From: JBBWZH01 sp035544115
Lineage (GTDB): Bacteria > Actinomycetota > Actinomycetes > Mycobacteriales > CADCTP01
NCBI GenBank assembly: GCA_963714145.1
Contig: OY970235.1
Location: 2,604,001-2,668,000 of the forward strand
DNA: 64,000 nucleotides
Direction of reading: 5' to 3'
The position numbers and the translations under genes were made by a program. Under the pieces are notes generated by a model. It had not been told where the DNA came from, made no database searches, and saw nothing but the letters and a program-made list of their open reading frames with translations. Shown piece by piece: positions 24,558 to 33,482 of this stretch (position 1 is its first letter; every line of letters begins with the position of its first letter).

Positions 24558-25175
24558 CTACTCCTGGTGCAGCTCCCAGCCCTGCTCGGCGGTTGGCACG
24601 TTCTGCTGCACGCCGCGCACGCTGCCTTCGTAGATGCAGCTGGAGCTACCCCTGGGCAGCCGGTAGGTGTCGATGTCGGAGACGGTGTTGAAGGCCTTGA
24701 CGCCGTAGCTGCCCTTCACCGCCCCGCCCGGCGGGACCGTCGCGGTGGCCGAGATCCCGATCGTCGTCGTGGTGCTCGACGTGATGGTGGTGCTCACGGT
24801 GAAGTTGAAGAACTGGGTCCAGTTGGTCACCGTGATACCTGACATGGCCGAGATCGAGAACGTGCGCGCGACCTGGGAGGTCCACGTTCCGGTCACCGGC
24901 GTCGTCAGGTTGTTGAAGATCGTCCGGGTCTCGCTCGCATTGAACGTCTGCGTCGAGGACTTCAACCACATCACCTTGTAGATGGTGCTGAACTGGTCTC
25001 CGCCCGCCACGACCACATAGCCGCCGGGATTTCCGCAGGTGACGGCGTTCGCCGCGGTCGGCGCGACCAGTGTCACCAGGCTGCCCAGCAACGCGACGAG
25101 GACGCCGAGCCGGCCGAGCCGGCCACGCCACCGGCGCTTCTCCCGATCCAGCCGAACATCGGCTGCCACTGCCAT
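24558..25175 (-). CDS. Secreted Ser/Thr-rich β-strand protein, possibly aerolysin-like
   Basis: This 205-residue exported protein has the signal peptide core LGVLVALLGSLVTLVAPTAANA. The mature part starts with TCGNPGGYVVVAGG and is rich in alternating polar/hydrophobic strands: TFSISAMSGITVTNW, FFNFTVSTTITSSTTTTIGI, SATATVPPGGAVKGSYGVKAF. The strand-Thr/Ser hairpin-strand pattern resembles the insertion region of aerolysin/ETX-MTX2 proteins, but the protein is short and no family signature is certain. ATG 25175 follows AAGGGAG. The frame is open further upstream but reads as non-coding. Confidence 0.65.
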   Translation of the reverse strand: MAVAADVRLDREKRRWRGRLGRLGVLVALLGSLVTLVAPTAANAVTCGNPGGYVVVAGGDQFSTIYKVMWLKSSTQTFNASETRTIFNNLTTPVTGTWTSQVARTFSISAMSGITVTNWTQFFNFTVSTTITSSTTTTIGISATATVPPGGAVKGSYGVKAFNTVSDIDTYRLPRGSSSCIYEGSVRGVQQNVPTAEQGWELHQE

Positions 25176-25523
25176 TCTGGCTCCCTTCGATGGAGGAACG
25201 CAGCCTGGAAGCGGCCGCCACGGGAATCGATCGAGACCCGGGCGGCTCCGCGTGCTCCCAGCTGCCTGACCCGCCGCGTCCGGCCCGGAACCCGCCGGGT
25301 CGGTCCTGACGTCGGACGGCGTCGACAACGTAAGACGGCCCGATCTGCTGGGACTCTGCTGGCGCTCTGCTCACGCCGACCGGGTGCCGGGTCTACCGGC
25401 CGGCCGTCGAGCCGGCGACAACCTCCGGCGTAGATTCCACCGCCGGCGCTGACCGGAGCGGGCACCGACCAGCACAATCTCCGGTGACGGGGCACCACAC
25501 GGGCTGAGCCGGGCGGGTGGCGG
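25176..25523. other. Divergent intergenic region, no gene seen
   Basis: This 348-bp gap separates the secreted β-protein gene (minus) from the histidine kinase gene (plus). It contains the two promoters by position. Near 25320-25375 there is a direct repetition of CTGCTGG-CTCTGCTGG-CTCTGCT. No ORF with coding character and no clear operator was found. Confidence 0.4.
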
Positions 25524-27341
25524 ATGCGGACGGCTGTATCGGATCGGCTGGCGGCCGCTCCGCCCATCGTGCTGCCACGCGCTGACGCCGACGCCGATGC
25601 CACCGGCGGCGGGCAGCTGCGGGTGCTGGTCGCGGCCGGGGTCGGCGTGCTGCTCGGCGCCGTCGCGGTCACCCTGAAGATCCAGGACGGCTCGCATCCG
25701 GCCGCCGACACCGCGCTGAGCGCGGTCAGCGGGGCGCTGTTCCTGGCCGCCGGGCTACTCGCGCACCTGCGCCGGCCGGCGAACGGCACCGGGCTGTTGA
25801 TGCTGCTGGTCGGGGCCGGCTTCTTCGCCGAGGACCTGCAGCTGGCCCGTGATCCGGTGCTGTTCACCGTCGGGTTGCTGTGCACGCACGCGTCCACGCC
25901 GTTCGTGGTGCTGCTCGTGCTCGCGTTCCCCGCCGGCCGGCTGCCGTCCCGGTCGGCGCGGCTGCTGACCGGCATCACGTTCGGCACGGTCTTCGGCGCC
26001 GCGCTGCTCGGCGGCCTGTTCGTGGACTGGGCCGAGCGCATCCCGGGCAAGCCGGCCGACCTGCTGCTGGTCGCGGACAGCCAGACCGTCGCGGTGGTCA
26101 GCGGCCTGGTGGTCGAGGCGGTCGGCGTCGCGGTCGCCGCCGGGGTGGTGGGGTCGCTGGCGTACCGGTACCGGGCCGGTGCGCACGGGCTGCGGAACCC
26201 GCTGGCCCCGGCGCTGCTGATCGCCGCGGTCACCGGGGCGGCGTCCGGGCTGGCCAGCCTCGCCGGGTCGGACAGCCCGCTCTACCCGGCGCTGCTCGGC
26301 GTCTACCGGGTCGGGTTCTGCCTGTGGCCGCTGGCGTTCCTGCTCGGCGCGGTCAGCTGGCGGCCGGCCCGGACCGCGATCGCGGACCTGCTCGGCGCGG
26401 TCGGCAACCCGGTCGCCCCGGCCGAGCTGCGTGACCTGCTGGCCGGCGCGCTGCGCGACCCGGAGCTGCGGCTGGCCCGCTGGCACCCGCGGTCGGCCCG
26501 GTACCTGGACACCGCTGGCCGGCCCGTCGACCCGGCCGCCGACCAGACCACCGTCACGCTGGCCGGCAGCACCGGCGCCCCGATCGGCCTGCTGGTACGG
26601 CGGGTGCCGCCCTGGGAGGACACCCGGCTCACCGACGCGGTGGCCCGGCTGGTCGGCCTGGTGCTGGACAACCAGCGGCTGGCCACCGAGGCCGCCACCC
26701 GGCTGGCCGAGGTGCGGGCGTCCCGGGCCCGGCTGGTCTCGCTCGCCGACCGGGAGCGGCGCCGGATGGAACGCGACCTGCACGACGGCGCCCAGCAGCG
26801 CCTGGTCATCGCCGCGCTCAGCCTGCGGCTCGCGCAGCGGCGGCTGCCCCCGGACGCCGACCCGGCGCTCGCCGCCCAGCTGGCCCAGGCCACGGCCGAC
26901 CTGACCGCCGCGATCAGCCAGCTGCGCGAGCTCGCCCGCGGCATCCACCCGGCCCTGCTCACCGACGCCGGCCTGCCCGCCGCGGTGCATGACCTGGCCG
27001 AGCGCACCCCGCTGCCGGTCACGCTGACCATGCCCGCGCTCCCCCGGCTGCCGGCCGAGGTGGAGGCCACCGCCTACTTCGTGGTCGCCGAGGCCCTCAC
27101 CAACGCGGTCAAGCACGCCGCCGCCGACCGCGCCGACGTCCACATTGGGCTGACCGCCGACCGGCTGCGGGTCGAGATCGTGGACGACGGCTGCGGCGGC
27201 GCCAGCCTCACCCCCGGCTCCGGCCTGGCCGGCCTGCGCGACCGGGTCCGCGCCCTGGACGGCGAGCTGACCATCGGCCCCGGCCCGGCGGCCGGGCCCG
27301 GCACCGGCACCACCGTCCGGGCCGAGATCCCGACCGGCTGA
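25524..27341 (+). CDS. NarL-type sensor histidine kinase
   Basis: This 605-residue membrane kinase has an N-terminal block with about eight hydrophobic helices (residues 30-280), then a divergent GAF-like segment (about 285-385) and a HisKA_3 dimerisation domain. The phospho-acceptor is His420 in RRRMERDLHDGAQQRL. The ATPase domain shows EALTNAVKHA, VDDGCGG and GLAGLRDRV. It would phosphorylate the response regulator encoded 6 bp downstream. The signal is unknown; the multi-helix sensor suggests a membrane or lipid-phase cue. Confidence 0.9.
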   Translation: MRTAVSDRLAAAPPIVLPRADADADATGGGQLRVLVAAGVGVLLGAVAVTLKIQDGSHPAADTALSAVSGALFLAAGLLAHLRRPANGTGLLMLLVGAGFFAEDLQLARDPVLFTVGLLCTHASTPFVVLLVLAFPAGRLPSRSARLLTGITFGTVFGAALLGGLFVDWAERIPGKPADLLLVADSQTVAVVSGLVVEAVGVAVAAGVVGSLAYRYRAGAHGLRNPLAPALLIAAVTGAASGLASLAGSDSPLYPALLGVYRVGFCLWPLAFLLGAVSWRPARTAIADLLGAVGNPVAPAELRDLLAGALRDPELRLARWHPRSARYLDTAGRPVDPAADQTTVTLAGSTGAPIGLLVRRVPPWEDTRLTDAVARLVGLVLDNQRLATEAATRLAEVRASRARLVSLADRERRRMERDLHDGAQQRLVIAALSLRLAQRRLPPDADPALAAQLAQATADLTAAISQLRELARGIHPALLTDAGLPAAVHDLAERTPLPVTLTMPALPRLPAEVEATAYFVVAEALTNAVKHAAADRADVHIGLTADRLRVEIVDDGCGGASLTPGSGLAGLRDRVRALDGELTIGPGPAAGPGTGTTVRAEIPTG

Positions 27342-27347
27342 TCCACA

Positions 27348-28049
27348 GTGGACACTCCGATCACGGTGGTGCTGGCCGACGACGCCGTGCTGCTGCGGGA
27401 GGCGCTGGCCGGGCTGCTGTCCGGTGCCGGGTTCCAGGTGCTGGCGCAGGCCGGCGACGTCGCCGGGCTGCGCCGGGCGATCGCCGCCGGCCGCCCGGAC
27501 GTGGTGGTGCTGGACATCCGGATGCCGCCCGGGCACCGGCTGGAGGGGCTGCACGCGGCGGTCGAGATCCGGCGCGAGCACCCGGAGATCGGCGTGCTGC
27601 TGCTGTCCCAACACGTCGAGTCGCACTACCTGCCGGTGCTGTTCGGCGCCGGCGCCCGCGGCGTCGGCTACCTGCTGAAGGAGCGGGTGGCCGGCGTGGA
27701 CGCGTTCCTGGACGCGGTCCGCCAGGTCGCCGCCGGCGGCTGCGTGGTCGACCCGCAGGTGATCGGCCCGCTGCTGCGGGCCCGCAACGGCGCGGACCCG
27801 GTGGCCACGCTGTCCGACCGGGAACGGGAGATCCTCGCGCTGATCGCCCAGGGCCGGTCCAACCAGGCGATCTGCCGGCAGCTCGTGCTGACCGGCAAGA
27901 CGGTCGAGACCCACGTCCGCAACATCCTGCGCCGGCTCGACCTCCCGCCCGAGCCGGACGATCATCGCCGGGTGCTGGCGGTGCTCCGCTACCTCCGCCC
28001 GTGGAGCGAGGAGACGTACCGCGCCGGCCTCCCGCCGACCCCGACCTGA
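27348..28049 (+). CDS. NarL/LuxR-family response regulator
   Basis: This 233-residue two-domain regulator has a receiver with Asp56 in VVVLDIRMP as phosphorylation site and acidic pair DD in VLADDAV, a conserved Lys in YLLKERV, and a LuxR-type HTH (LSDREREILALIAQGRSNQAICRQL and TVETHVRNILRRL). GTG 27348 lies 6 bp after the kinase stop, so the pair forms one operon. About 20 extra residues follow the HTH. Confidence 0.92.
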   Translation: MDTPITVVLADDAVLLREALAGLLSGAGFQVLAQAGDVAGLRRAIAAGRPDVVVLDIRMPPGHRLEGLHAAVEIRREHPEIGVLLLSQHVESHYLPVLFGAGARGVGYLLKERVAGVDAFLDAVRQVAAGGCVVDPQVIGPLLRARNGADPVATLSDREREILALIAQGRSNQAICRQLVLTGKTVETHVRNILRRLDLPPEPDDHRRVLAVLRYLRPWSEETYRAGLPPTPT

Positions 28050-28112
28050 CCCGCGCCGCCGACCTGGGGCCGGACCGGGCCGGGCCCCGGACGGCCGGCC
28101 GGGGCCGGTGGG

Positions 28113-28118
28113 TAGGGT
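28113..28118 (+). promoter_or_regulatory. -10 hexamer of a leaderless gene
   Basis: TAGGGT lies 8 nt before ATG 28127 with no ribosome site between, as expected for a transcript that begins at the start codon. Confidence 0.45.
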
Positions 28119-28126
28119 CGGCGACC

Positions 28127-29176
28127 ATGGAATATCGGGCGCTGGGTCGGTCGGGGCTGCGGGTCTCGGTACTGACAATGGGAACGATGACGTTCGGCGG
28201 CACCGGCAACTTCGCCTCGGTCGGCACGACCGGTGTGGACGAGGCCCGCCGCCAGGTCGACCGCTGCCTGGACGTCGGCATCAACCTGATCGACACCGCC
28301 GACGTGTACTCCGGCGGCCAGTCCGAGGAGATCCTCGGCGAGGTGCTGCGCGGCCGGCGGGACCAGGTGCTCGTCGCGACCAAGGTGCGGATGCCGATGG
28401 GCCCCGGGCCGAACGACGCCGGGCTGTCCCGGCACCACATCATCACCGGCTGCGAGGCCAGCCTGCGCCGGCTGGGCACCGACCACATCGACCTCTACCA
28501 GGTGCACGAGTGGGACGGCGTGACGCCGCTGGAGGAGACCCTGTCGGCGCTGGACGCGCTGGTCGAGTCGGGCAAGGTCCGCTACGTCGGCGGGTCCAAC
28601 TACACCGGCTGGCAGCTGCTCAAGGCCCTCGGCACCGCCGACCGCACCGGCCTGCCCCGGTTCGTCAGCCAGCAGATCTACTACTCGCTGCAGGCCCGGG
28701 ACGCCGAGTACGAGCTGATCCCGGCCGCCGTCGACCAGGGTCTCGGCGTGCTGGTGTGGAGCCCGCTGGCCGGCGGCCTGCTGTCCGGCAAGTACCGCCG
28801 CGACGCCCAGCCGGCCGGCGACTCCCGGCAGCTGTCGGACTGGAACGAACCGCCGGTGTACGACCGGGAGAAGCTCTACGACACCGTCGACGTGCTGGTC
28901 GAGATCGGCGCGGCGCACGGCGTCTCGGCCGCCCAGGTCGCGCTGGCCTACCTGCTCGGCCGACCCGCCGTCACCTCGCTGGTGATCGGCGCGCGGACCA
29001 GCGAGCAACTCGAGGACAATCTGGCCGCCACCGACCTCACCCTGACCGAGGCCGACCGCAAGCGGTTGGACGAGGTGAGCGCGCCGCCGCTGCTCTACCC
29101 GTACTGGCACCAGGCCAAGACCGCCAGCGACCGGCTCTCCCCGGCCGACCTCACCCTGCTCGGCCCGTACCTGTAG
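28127..29176 (+). CDS. Aldo/keto reductase
   Basis: This 349-residue TIM-barrel NADP-dependent oxidoreductase has the usual catalytic set: Asp and Tyr in LIDTADVYSGGQSEE, Lys in VATKVRMP and His in LYQVHEWD. WSPLAGGLLSGKY and GVSAAQVALAYLLGRPAVTSLVIGARTSEQLEDN form the cofactor-binding C-terminal blocks. It belongs to the large YajO/YghZ-like group that reduces aldehydes; the substrate is unknown. An in-frame GTG at 28001 overlaps the response regulator gene, but the ATG at 28127 begins exactly with the family's MEYRALGRSGLRVS. Confidence 0.92.
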   Translation: MEYRALGRSGLRVSVLTMGTMTFGGTGNFASVGTTGVDEARRQVDRCLDVGINLIDTADVYSGGQSEEILGEVLRGRRDQVLVATKVRMPMGPGPNDAGLSRHHIITGCEASLRRLGTDHIDLYQVHEWDGVTPLEETLSALDALVESGKVRYVGGSNYTGWQLLKALGTADRTGLPRFVSQQIYYSLQARDAEYELIPAAVDQGLGVLVWSPLAGGLLSGKYRRDAQPAGDSRQLSDWNEPPVYDREKLYDTVDVLVEIGAAHGVSAAQVALAYLLGRPAVTSLVIGARTSEQLEDNLAATDLTLTEADRKRLDEVSAPPLLYPYWHQAKTASDRLSPADLTLLGPYL

Positions 29177-29229
29177 CGGTACCGCCGCGCGGTGGCCCGG
29201 GCCCGCGGGCCGGGCCGCCGCGCGGTGCC
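29177..29229. terminator. Bidirectional GC-rich hairpin between convergent genes
   Basis: The stretch is almost entirely self-complementary: the GCCGCGCGGTGGCCCGGGC side can fold onto the GCCGGGCCGCCGCGCGG side with small bulges. It fills the 53 bp between the aldo/keto reductase stop and the stop of the convergent secreted protein gene. Confidence 0.6.
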
Positions 29230-30120
29230 TCACGGCGTCGGCGGCTCGGGATAGGGCATGAAGCCGCGCTGCTGGGCGACCCGGTTGACCGCGGCGCGGA
29301 CGTCCTGCTGGTCCTGCAGCGCGTCGTCGAGCATGGCCTTCGCGTCCTCCCACGCCTTCTTGGCCGGGACGGCGTCCTGCGCGGGGATGCTGCCGATGGC
29401 GACCTTGAGGGCCATCACGTCGTACCAGCGCTTGGCCGCGTCGACCATCAGCTGGCGCTGTACGAGCAGCTCGCTGACCCGGTTGAGGTCCAGCGAGACC
29501 AGCGTGCATTCCTTGCGCGGGTCGGCACCGGCCTGGGTCTGGCACCTGGCCAGCTCGTACCTGACGTTGTTCAGCGCGATCGTGGCCTGGATCAGGTCGA
29601 GCTGCAGCGGTGCGACGTACTCCGGCGGCTTGGTGCCGATCACCACCAGCCGCATCGCGGCCTGGTAGATCCGGTCCGCCGCGTCGTAGGCGTTCTGGGC
29701 GAGGCGCAGCTTGGTGGTCAGCCGGGTGCCGGCGCCGTCCCGGCAGGTGCGGGTGACCGCCGGGTCCAGGGTCACGGCCGGGTTGGTCGCCTCGACCGGC
29801 GGCACCGGGGTGGGCAGCCCGGCGTTGGGCGGTGGGTTCGGCGCCGTGCTGCTCGGCCCGGACGTGGCCGGGCCCGATGTGGCTGGCGCGGACGTGGCCG
29901 GTCCGGTGCCCGGCGGCGTCATCGGCGGGGTGCTGGCCGGCTCCGTGGGTAGCACGGTCGGGCTCGGCTCCGTTGTGGACGTTGCGGTCAGGGTCGGCTC
30001 CAGGTCGGCGACGACCCGGCTGCCGTCGGCCGCGGTGGCGGCCAGCACCGGCGGGCCGGCGCCCACCGCGACGACCGCCGCGCCGACCAGCAGCGCTCGA
30101 ACCATTGTGGACAGTCTCAC
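29230..30120 (-). CDS. Secreted protein with Pro/Thr/Ser linker and helical domain, unknown function
   Basis: This 296-residue exported protein has a signal peptide (MVRALLVGAAVVAVGAG region). A Pro/Thr/Ser-rich linker of about 80 residues follows (repeats like TSGPATSAP), then a mostly α-helical domain. That domain contains RLAQNAYDAADRIYQAAMRLVVIG, two Cys (CQTQ and KECT) and RVAQQRGFMPYPEPP at the end. Paired long amphipathic helices suggest a coiled-coil or helical bundle. No family was recognised. GTG 30120 follows AGGAGGAAAGCGC. An internal ATG at 30105 is a weaker alternative. Confidence 0.7.
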   Translation of the reverse strand: MRLSTMVRALLVGAAVVAVGAGPPVLAATAADGSRVVADLEPTLTATSTTEPSPTVLPTEPASTPPMTPPGTGPATSAPATSGPATSGPSSTAPNPPPNAGLPTPVPPVEATNPAVTLDPAVTRTCRDGAGTRLTTKLRLAQNAYDAADRIYQAAMRLVVIGTKPPEYVAPLQLDLIQATIALNNVRYELARCQTQAGADPRKECTLVSLDLNRVSELLVQRQLMVDAAKRWYDVMALKVAIGSIPAQDAVPAKKAWEDAKAMLDDALQDQQDVRAAVNRVAQQRGFMPYPEPPTP

Positions 30121-30252
30121 GCGCGCTTTCCTCCTGGGTGCAGGCCCCCGTGTTGTCGCCCCAGTTCGCCGCGGGCTCGCCCGGAGATCACTCCGGGCGG
30201 CGAATTCCCCCGACCGGGGAGTAGTTCCCGCCCGCGACGTGTGCCGTTCACT

Positions 30253-30288
30253 GTCCGCTTCTAGGGTCAGATTTCCTGACAGGCGGAC
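30253..30288 (+). promoter_or_regulatory. Two-step hairpin just before the ribosome site
   Basis: GTCCGC (30253-30258) pairs with GCGGAC (30283-30288). Inside it GTCAG (30266-30270) pairs with CTGAC (30276-30280) around ATTTC. It ends directly at the GGAAGGAG ribosome site of the gene at 30302, so it could affect initiation or be an operator. Confidence 0.4.
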
Positions 30289-30301
30289 GGAAGGAGCAGC
30301 A

Positions 30302-31747
30302 ATGCGGCTGTATCGCAGGCTCGCCGTGCTGGCGGCCGTGGCCCTGGCGGCGGCAATACCGCTGGTGGCGGCGGCACCGGCATCAGCGCACCCGGCACCG
30401 GCCGGCGGTCCGGCCCACGGCGGCGGGTCCACCCTGCTGCTGCCGCGCGGCGGACCGGCCGCAACGGTGCTGTTCCACGCGGGCCGCGGCGGTGAGGCGA
30501 CCGTGGCGCTCACCGCCCGCGCGCCCGGCGCCGACTGGGCGGTGGCCGGCCGGGAGGCCGCCGTGGTGACGCTCCGCGTCGACGGGCGGCCGGCCAGCGA
30601 CCTGGTGATCCCGGCCGCCACGCCGATCCCGAACACGCTGTTCCTCGGCGCGGTCGGCCCGGGCTGGCACCGGCTCTCGCTGCAGCTGTCCGCGGCGGCC
30701 ACCCCGCGCCGGCTGCCGCTGGCCGTGCTCACCGGCGTCCAGGTCGCCGTGACGCCGCGGGCCGGCGCCGACTTCGCGGTGCTCGCGCACACCCCGATCG
30801 TGGTCGGCCGCACCCTGCCCGAACTGGGCTCGCCGTACCAGAACGCGACCACCGACACCCCGCTGCTGGCCTGGCACGAGAGCCGGCCCGCCGCGACGGC
30901 CGGGCACCAGATCGTCGAGTACTCGATCGTCTGGTCCAATGAGGACGGTGGCACCGACACGCCGGCGCTGATGGCCCGCTGGGGCCGTACCACCGACATC
31001 GAGTGGATCTACCGGGTGGAGCTGGACGAGCACGGCCAGCGGGTGCCCGGCAGCGACGTCTACCAGGCGCCGAACCACGCCACGCTCGCGTTCACCGGCA
31101 CGTACGCCGGTACCCACCCGGTGCTGCAGACCTGCACCTCGAACAACAACATGTGCGACCGGGTCAGCCCGGCGGACGCGCCGCTGCGGTTCACGCTGGC
31201 CGCCGGCGAGACCCGGCCGGCCGACCGGGCCCGCGAGGTCGTGATGGACCGGCACCCCTGGACGTACCCGGTGATGGCCGGTGAGCAGCTGCGCGAGGGC
31301 AAGATCGAGGCACCGTCCAGCCCGGCCACCGACGCCGTCGGCGACCAGCGCAGCTACCTCTACCTCGAGGTGAAGAAGGCGACCGGCGCGGCCACCGGGG
31401 TCGGCGCGCCGCCCGGCCTGACCGTCGGTATCCGGCTGGCCGGCGACCCGACCCTGTACCGCTCCGACCACAACCACCCGGACTGGTCCATCGCCCGCGA
31501 CGACCCGGCCGCGACCACGATCGAGCTGCCCGCCGGCAGCACCGCGGCCGACGTGGTGCAGGTGGTCGCGATCCGGCAGCCGCTGGCGCTGGGGGTCGGC
31601 GACAACGGCGCCCCGGTCACCGTCACGTCCGTCAACCGGGCGTTCTTCCTCGGCGCCAACTACCAGCCCGGCAGCTCGTTCCTGGCGGCGCCGGTCGCGG
31701 CCACGCTGACCGCCGCGCAGCCGGCGGCGCCCATCTGGTCGGCCTGA
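30302..31747 (+). CDS. Secreted protein of unknown function (481 aa)
   Basis: The signal peptide is clear (LAVLAAVALAAAIPLVAAAPASA). The mature protein is β-rich, with an N-terminal half of about 150 residues (VVTLRVDGRPASDLVIPA, GWHRLSLQL). A second half contains YSIVWSNEDGGTDTPALMARWGRTTDIEWIYRVELDE, TCTSNNNMC and YRSDHNHPDWSIARDD. The His/Asp-rich last motif may bind metal. No family was recognised with confidence. ATG 30302 follows GGAAGGAGCAGCA. A strong terminator follows. Confidence 0.72.
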   Translation: MRLYRRLAVLAAVALAAAIPLVAAAPASAHPAPAGGPAHGGGSTLLLPRGGPAATVLFHAGRGGEATVALTARAPGADWAVAGREAAVVTLRVDGRPASDLVIPAATPIPNTLFLGAVGPGWHRLSLQLSAAATPRRLPLAVLTGVQVAVTPRAGADFAVLAHTPIVVGRTLPELGSPYQNATTDTPLLAWHESRPAATAGHQIVEYSIVWSNEDGGTDTPALMARWGRTTDIEWIYRVELDEHGQRVPGSDVYQAPNHATLAFTGTYAGTHPVLQTCTSNNNMCDRVSPADAPLRFTLAAGETRPADRAREVVMDRHPWTYPVMAGEQLREGKIEAPSSPATDAVGDQRSYLYLEVKKATGAATGVGAPPGLTVGIRLAGDPTLYRSDHNHPDWSIARDDPAATTIELPAGSTAADVVQVVAIRQPLALGVGDNGAPVTVTSVNRAFFLGANYQPGSSFLAAPVAATLTAAQPAAPIWSA

Positions 31748-31770
31748 CCCGCGGCGGTTCCGGACCGCCA

Positions 31771-31808
31771 CCGGCCCGGGTGCGCCGCCACCGGCGCACC
31801 CGGGCCGG
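31771..31808 (+). terminator. Hairpin terminator
   Basis: CCGGCCCGGGTGCGCC (31771-31786) and its exact complement (31793-31808) form a 16-bp stem with a 6-nt loop, 24 bp after the stop at 31747. Confidence 0.75.
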
Positions 31809-31961
31809 CGCCCGGCGGGTCGGCCACCACATCGAGCGGCCGGCCCACGCACCGGGCCGGCCGGCCGTCCCCGACATCCATCTGGTCCTTCCGCGGTCCG
31901 AACCGGCAGGACCAACCTGCCAACACCGCCGGCCACCCCCGAGGGTCTAACCTGCCAATCC

Positions 31962-32996
31962 ATGGACCGCTCCCGCCACGGAGCCGCCGCGCACACGGTT
32001 GTCACCGTCCACCAGGTCTGCCAGGAAGCCCTCCGCAGCGGGGTCGGCCCCGGCGAGCTGCAGGCCCTGACCGGGCTGGACCCCGCTGAGCTGACCGACT
32101 TCTCCCGCCGGCTGCCGGCCGCCCGGTTGTTCGCGGTCTGGGAGGCGGTGCTGCGCCGGCTGGACGACCCCGGCTTCCCGGTGCGGGCCGGCCGCGGCTC
32201 CCCGCAGGACGCCCGCAGCGCGGTCTACTTCCTGGCCAGGGCGAGCGCCACGGTGCGCGACGGCATCGCCTGCTCGGTCGCCAACGTCAGCGCCTGGACC
32301 ACGGCGTACACGATCAGCGCGGTGCCCCGGCGGGACGCCCGCGGCGGGCTGAGCCTGGTGCTGGACGGCCTGGACCCGGGCCGGCTCGGCGCCCGCTGCG
32401 AGGCCGAGTTCCAGCTCGCCGACTTCCTGGCCAGCATCCGCGGCGCGGTCGGCGCCGGGTTCATGCCCAGCCGGGTCGCGTTCGCGCACCCGGCGCCCCG
32501 CGACACCGGCACGCACCGCGGCTGGTTCGGCCCCGGCCTGGCCTTCGCCGCCGCGCACACCGAACTGGTGCTGCCGGCCGACGTGCTGGACCTGCCGATC
32601 GGCACCGCCCAGCCCGGCCTGGCCGAGGTGCTCGCCGGCCACGTCGCCGGGCTGCGGGCCAGCCACGACGTCCCCGCCTCGTACGGCCTGCGGGTCCGGG
32701 AGTGGCTGCTGGACCGGCTGGCCTGCGGCGAGCCGCCGACGGTAGCCGCGGCGGCGCGGGCGCTGACGCTCAGCGAACGCACCCTGCACCGCCGCCTCGC
32801 CGCCGAGGGCACCACGTTCCGCGACGTCTCCGCGGCCACCCGCCGCGAGTTCGCGGTGGACCTGGTCCGCTCCAGCCCGCGTGCGGTCAAGGAGATCGCC
32901 TCCCTGGTCGGCTTCGCCGACTCCCGCTCCTTCCACCGCGCCTACCTCCGCTGGACCGGGACCACCCCCGGCCGCGACCGCCACCCCGGCCCCTGA
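31962..32996 (+). CDS. AraC-family transcriptional regulator
   Basis: This 344-residue regulator has an N-terminal ligand-type domain of the arabinose-operon-regulator-like class (about 25-215) and a C-terminal AraC double HTH: TVAAAARALTLSERTLHRRLAAEG and VKEIASLVGFADSRSFHRAYLRWTG. This is the OruR/ArgR-like subgroup. A -10-like TAACCT (31948-31953) lies 8 nt before ATG 31962, so it is probably leaderless. The target genes are not evident. The DoxX-like membrane gene follows on the same strand. Confidence 0.88.
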   Translation: MDRSRHGAAAHTVVTVHQVCQEALRSGVGPGELQALTGLDPAELTDFSRRLPAARLFAVWEAVLRRLDDPGFPVRAGRGSPQDARSAVYFLARASATVRDGIACSVANVSAWTTAYTISAVPRRDARGGLSLVLDGLDPGRLGARCEAEFQLADFLASIRGAVGAGFMPSRVAFAHPAPRDTGTHRGWFGPGLAFAAAHTELVLPADVLDLPIGTAQPGLAEVLAGHVAGLRASHDVPASYGLRVREWLLDRLACGEPPTVAAAARALTLSERTLHRRLAAEGTTFRDVSAATRREFAVDLVRSSPRAVKEIASLVGFADSRSFHRAYLRWTGTTPGRDRHPGP

Positions 32997-33059
32997 CGGG
33001 CCCCGCCGCGGCCCGACCCCGTGGCCGGGCGGCACCGGTCAGCCGCTACGGTGCCGGGT

Positions 33060-33443
33060 GTGGCTGCGGATCGGGACGTGGTGGTACTCGCCGGACTGCT
33101 GGCCGGGGCCGGCATCACCCACTTCGCCGTGCCCCGGCCGTACGACGCGATCGTGCCGCGGCAGCTGCCCGGCTCGGCCCGGACCTGGACCTACCTGAGC
33201 GGGGCGGCCGAACTGGCGGTGGCCGCGGCGGTCTGCGGCCGGCGCAGCCGGCGGGCCGGCGGGCTGGCCGCGGCCGGGCTGTTCGCCGCGGTCTTCCCGG
33301 CCAACGTCCAGATGGCGGTGGACTGGCGGCGCCGGCCGCTGCCGCTGCGCGCCATCGCGTACGGCCGGCTGCCGCTGCAGGTACCGCTGGTCCGGCTGGC
33401 GCTGCGGGTCGGGCGCCAGGCCCGGCCGCACACCGACGGCTGA
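33060..33443 (+). CDS. Small DoxX-like membrane protein
   Basis: This 127-residue protein has four predicted membrane helices: LAGLLAGAGITHF, YLSGAAELAVAAAVCG, GGLAAAGLFAAVFPANVQMAVDW and the end segment PLQVPLVRLALRV. GITHFAVPRPYDAIVPRQLP and the Ala/Gly-rich helices fit the DoxX/DoxD-like family. The function of that family is poorly defined. GTG 33060 is 7 nt after a TACGGT -10-like hexamer (33047-33052), nearly identical to the promoter of the gene at 15436. Confidence 0.75.
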   Translation: MAADRDVVVLAGLLAGAGITHFAVPRPYDAIVPRQLPGSARTWTYLSGAAELAVAAAVCGRRSRRAGGLAAAGLFAAVFPANVQMAVDWRRRPLPLRAIAYGRLPLQVPLVRLALRVGRQARPHTDG

Positions 33444-33482
33444 GGCCCGACCCGCCGGCCGCCGGCCGGCCCGGGCGGCAGA

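Noticed and set aside
30206..30300. Second yybP-ykoY riboswitch, because GGGGAGTAG occurs at about 30206-30215
   Set aside because: The partner loop CGAGC(G/A)AGACC and the closing stem are absent; it is a chance match.
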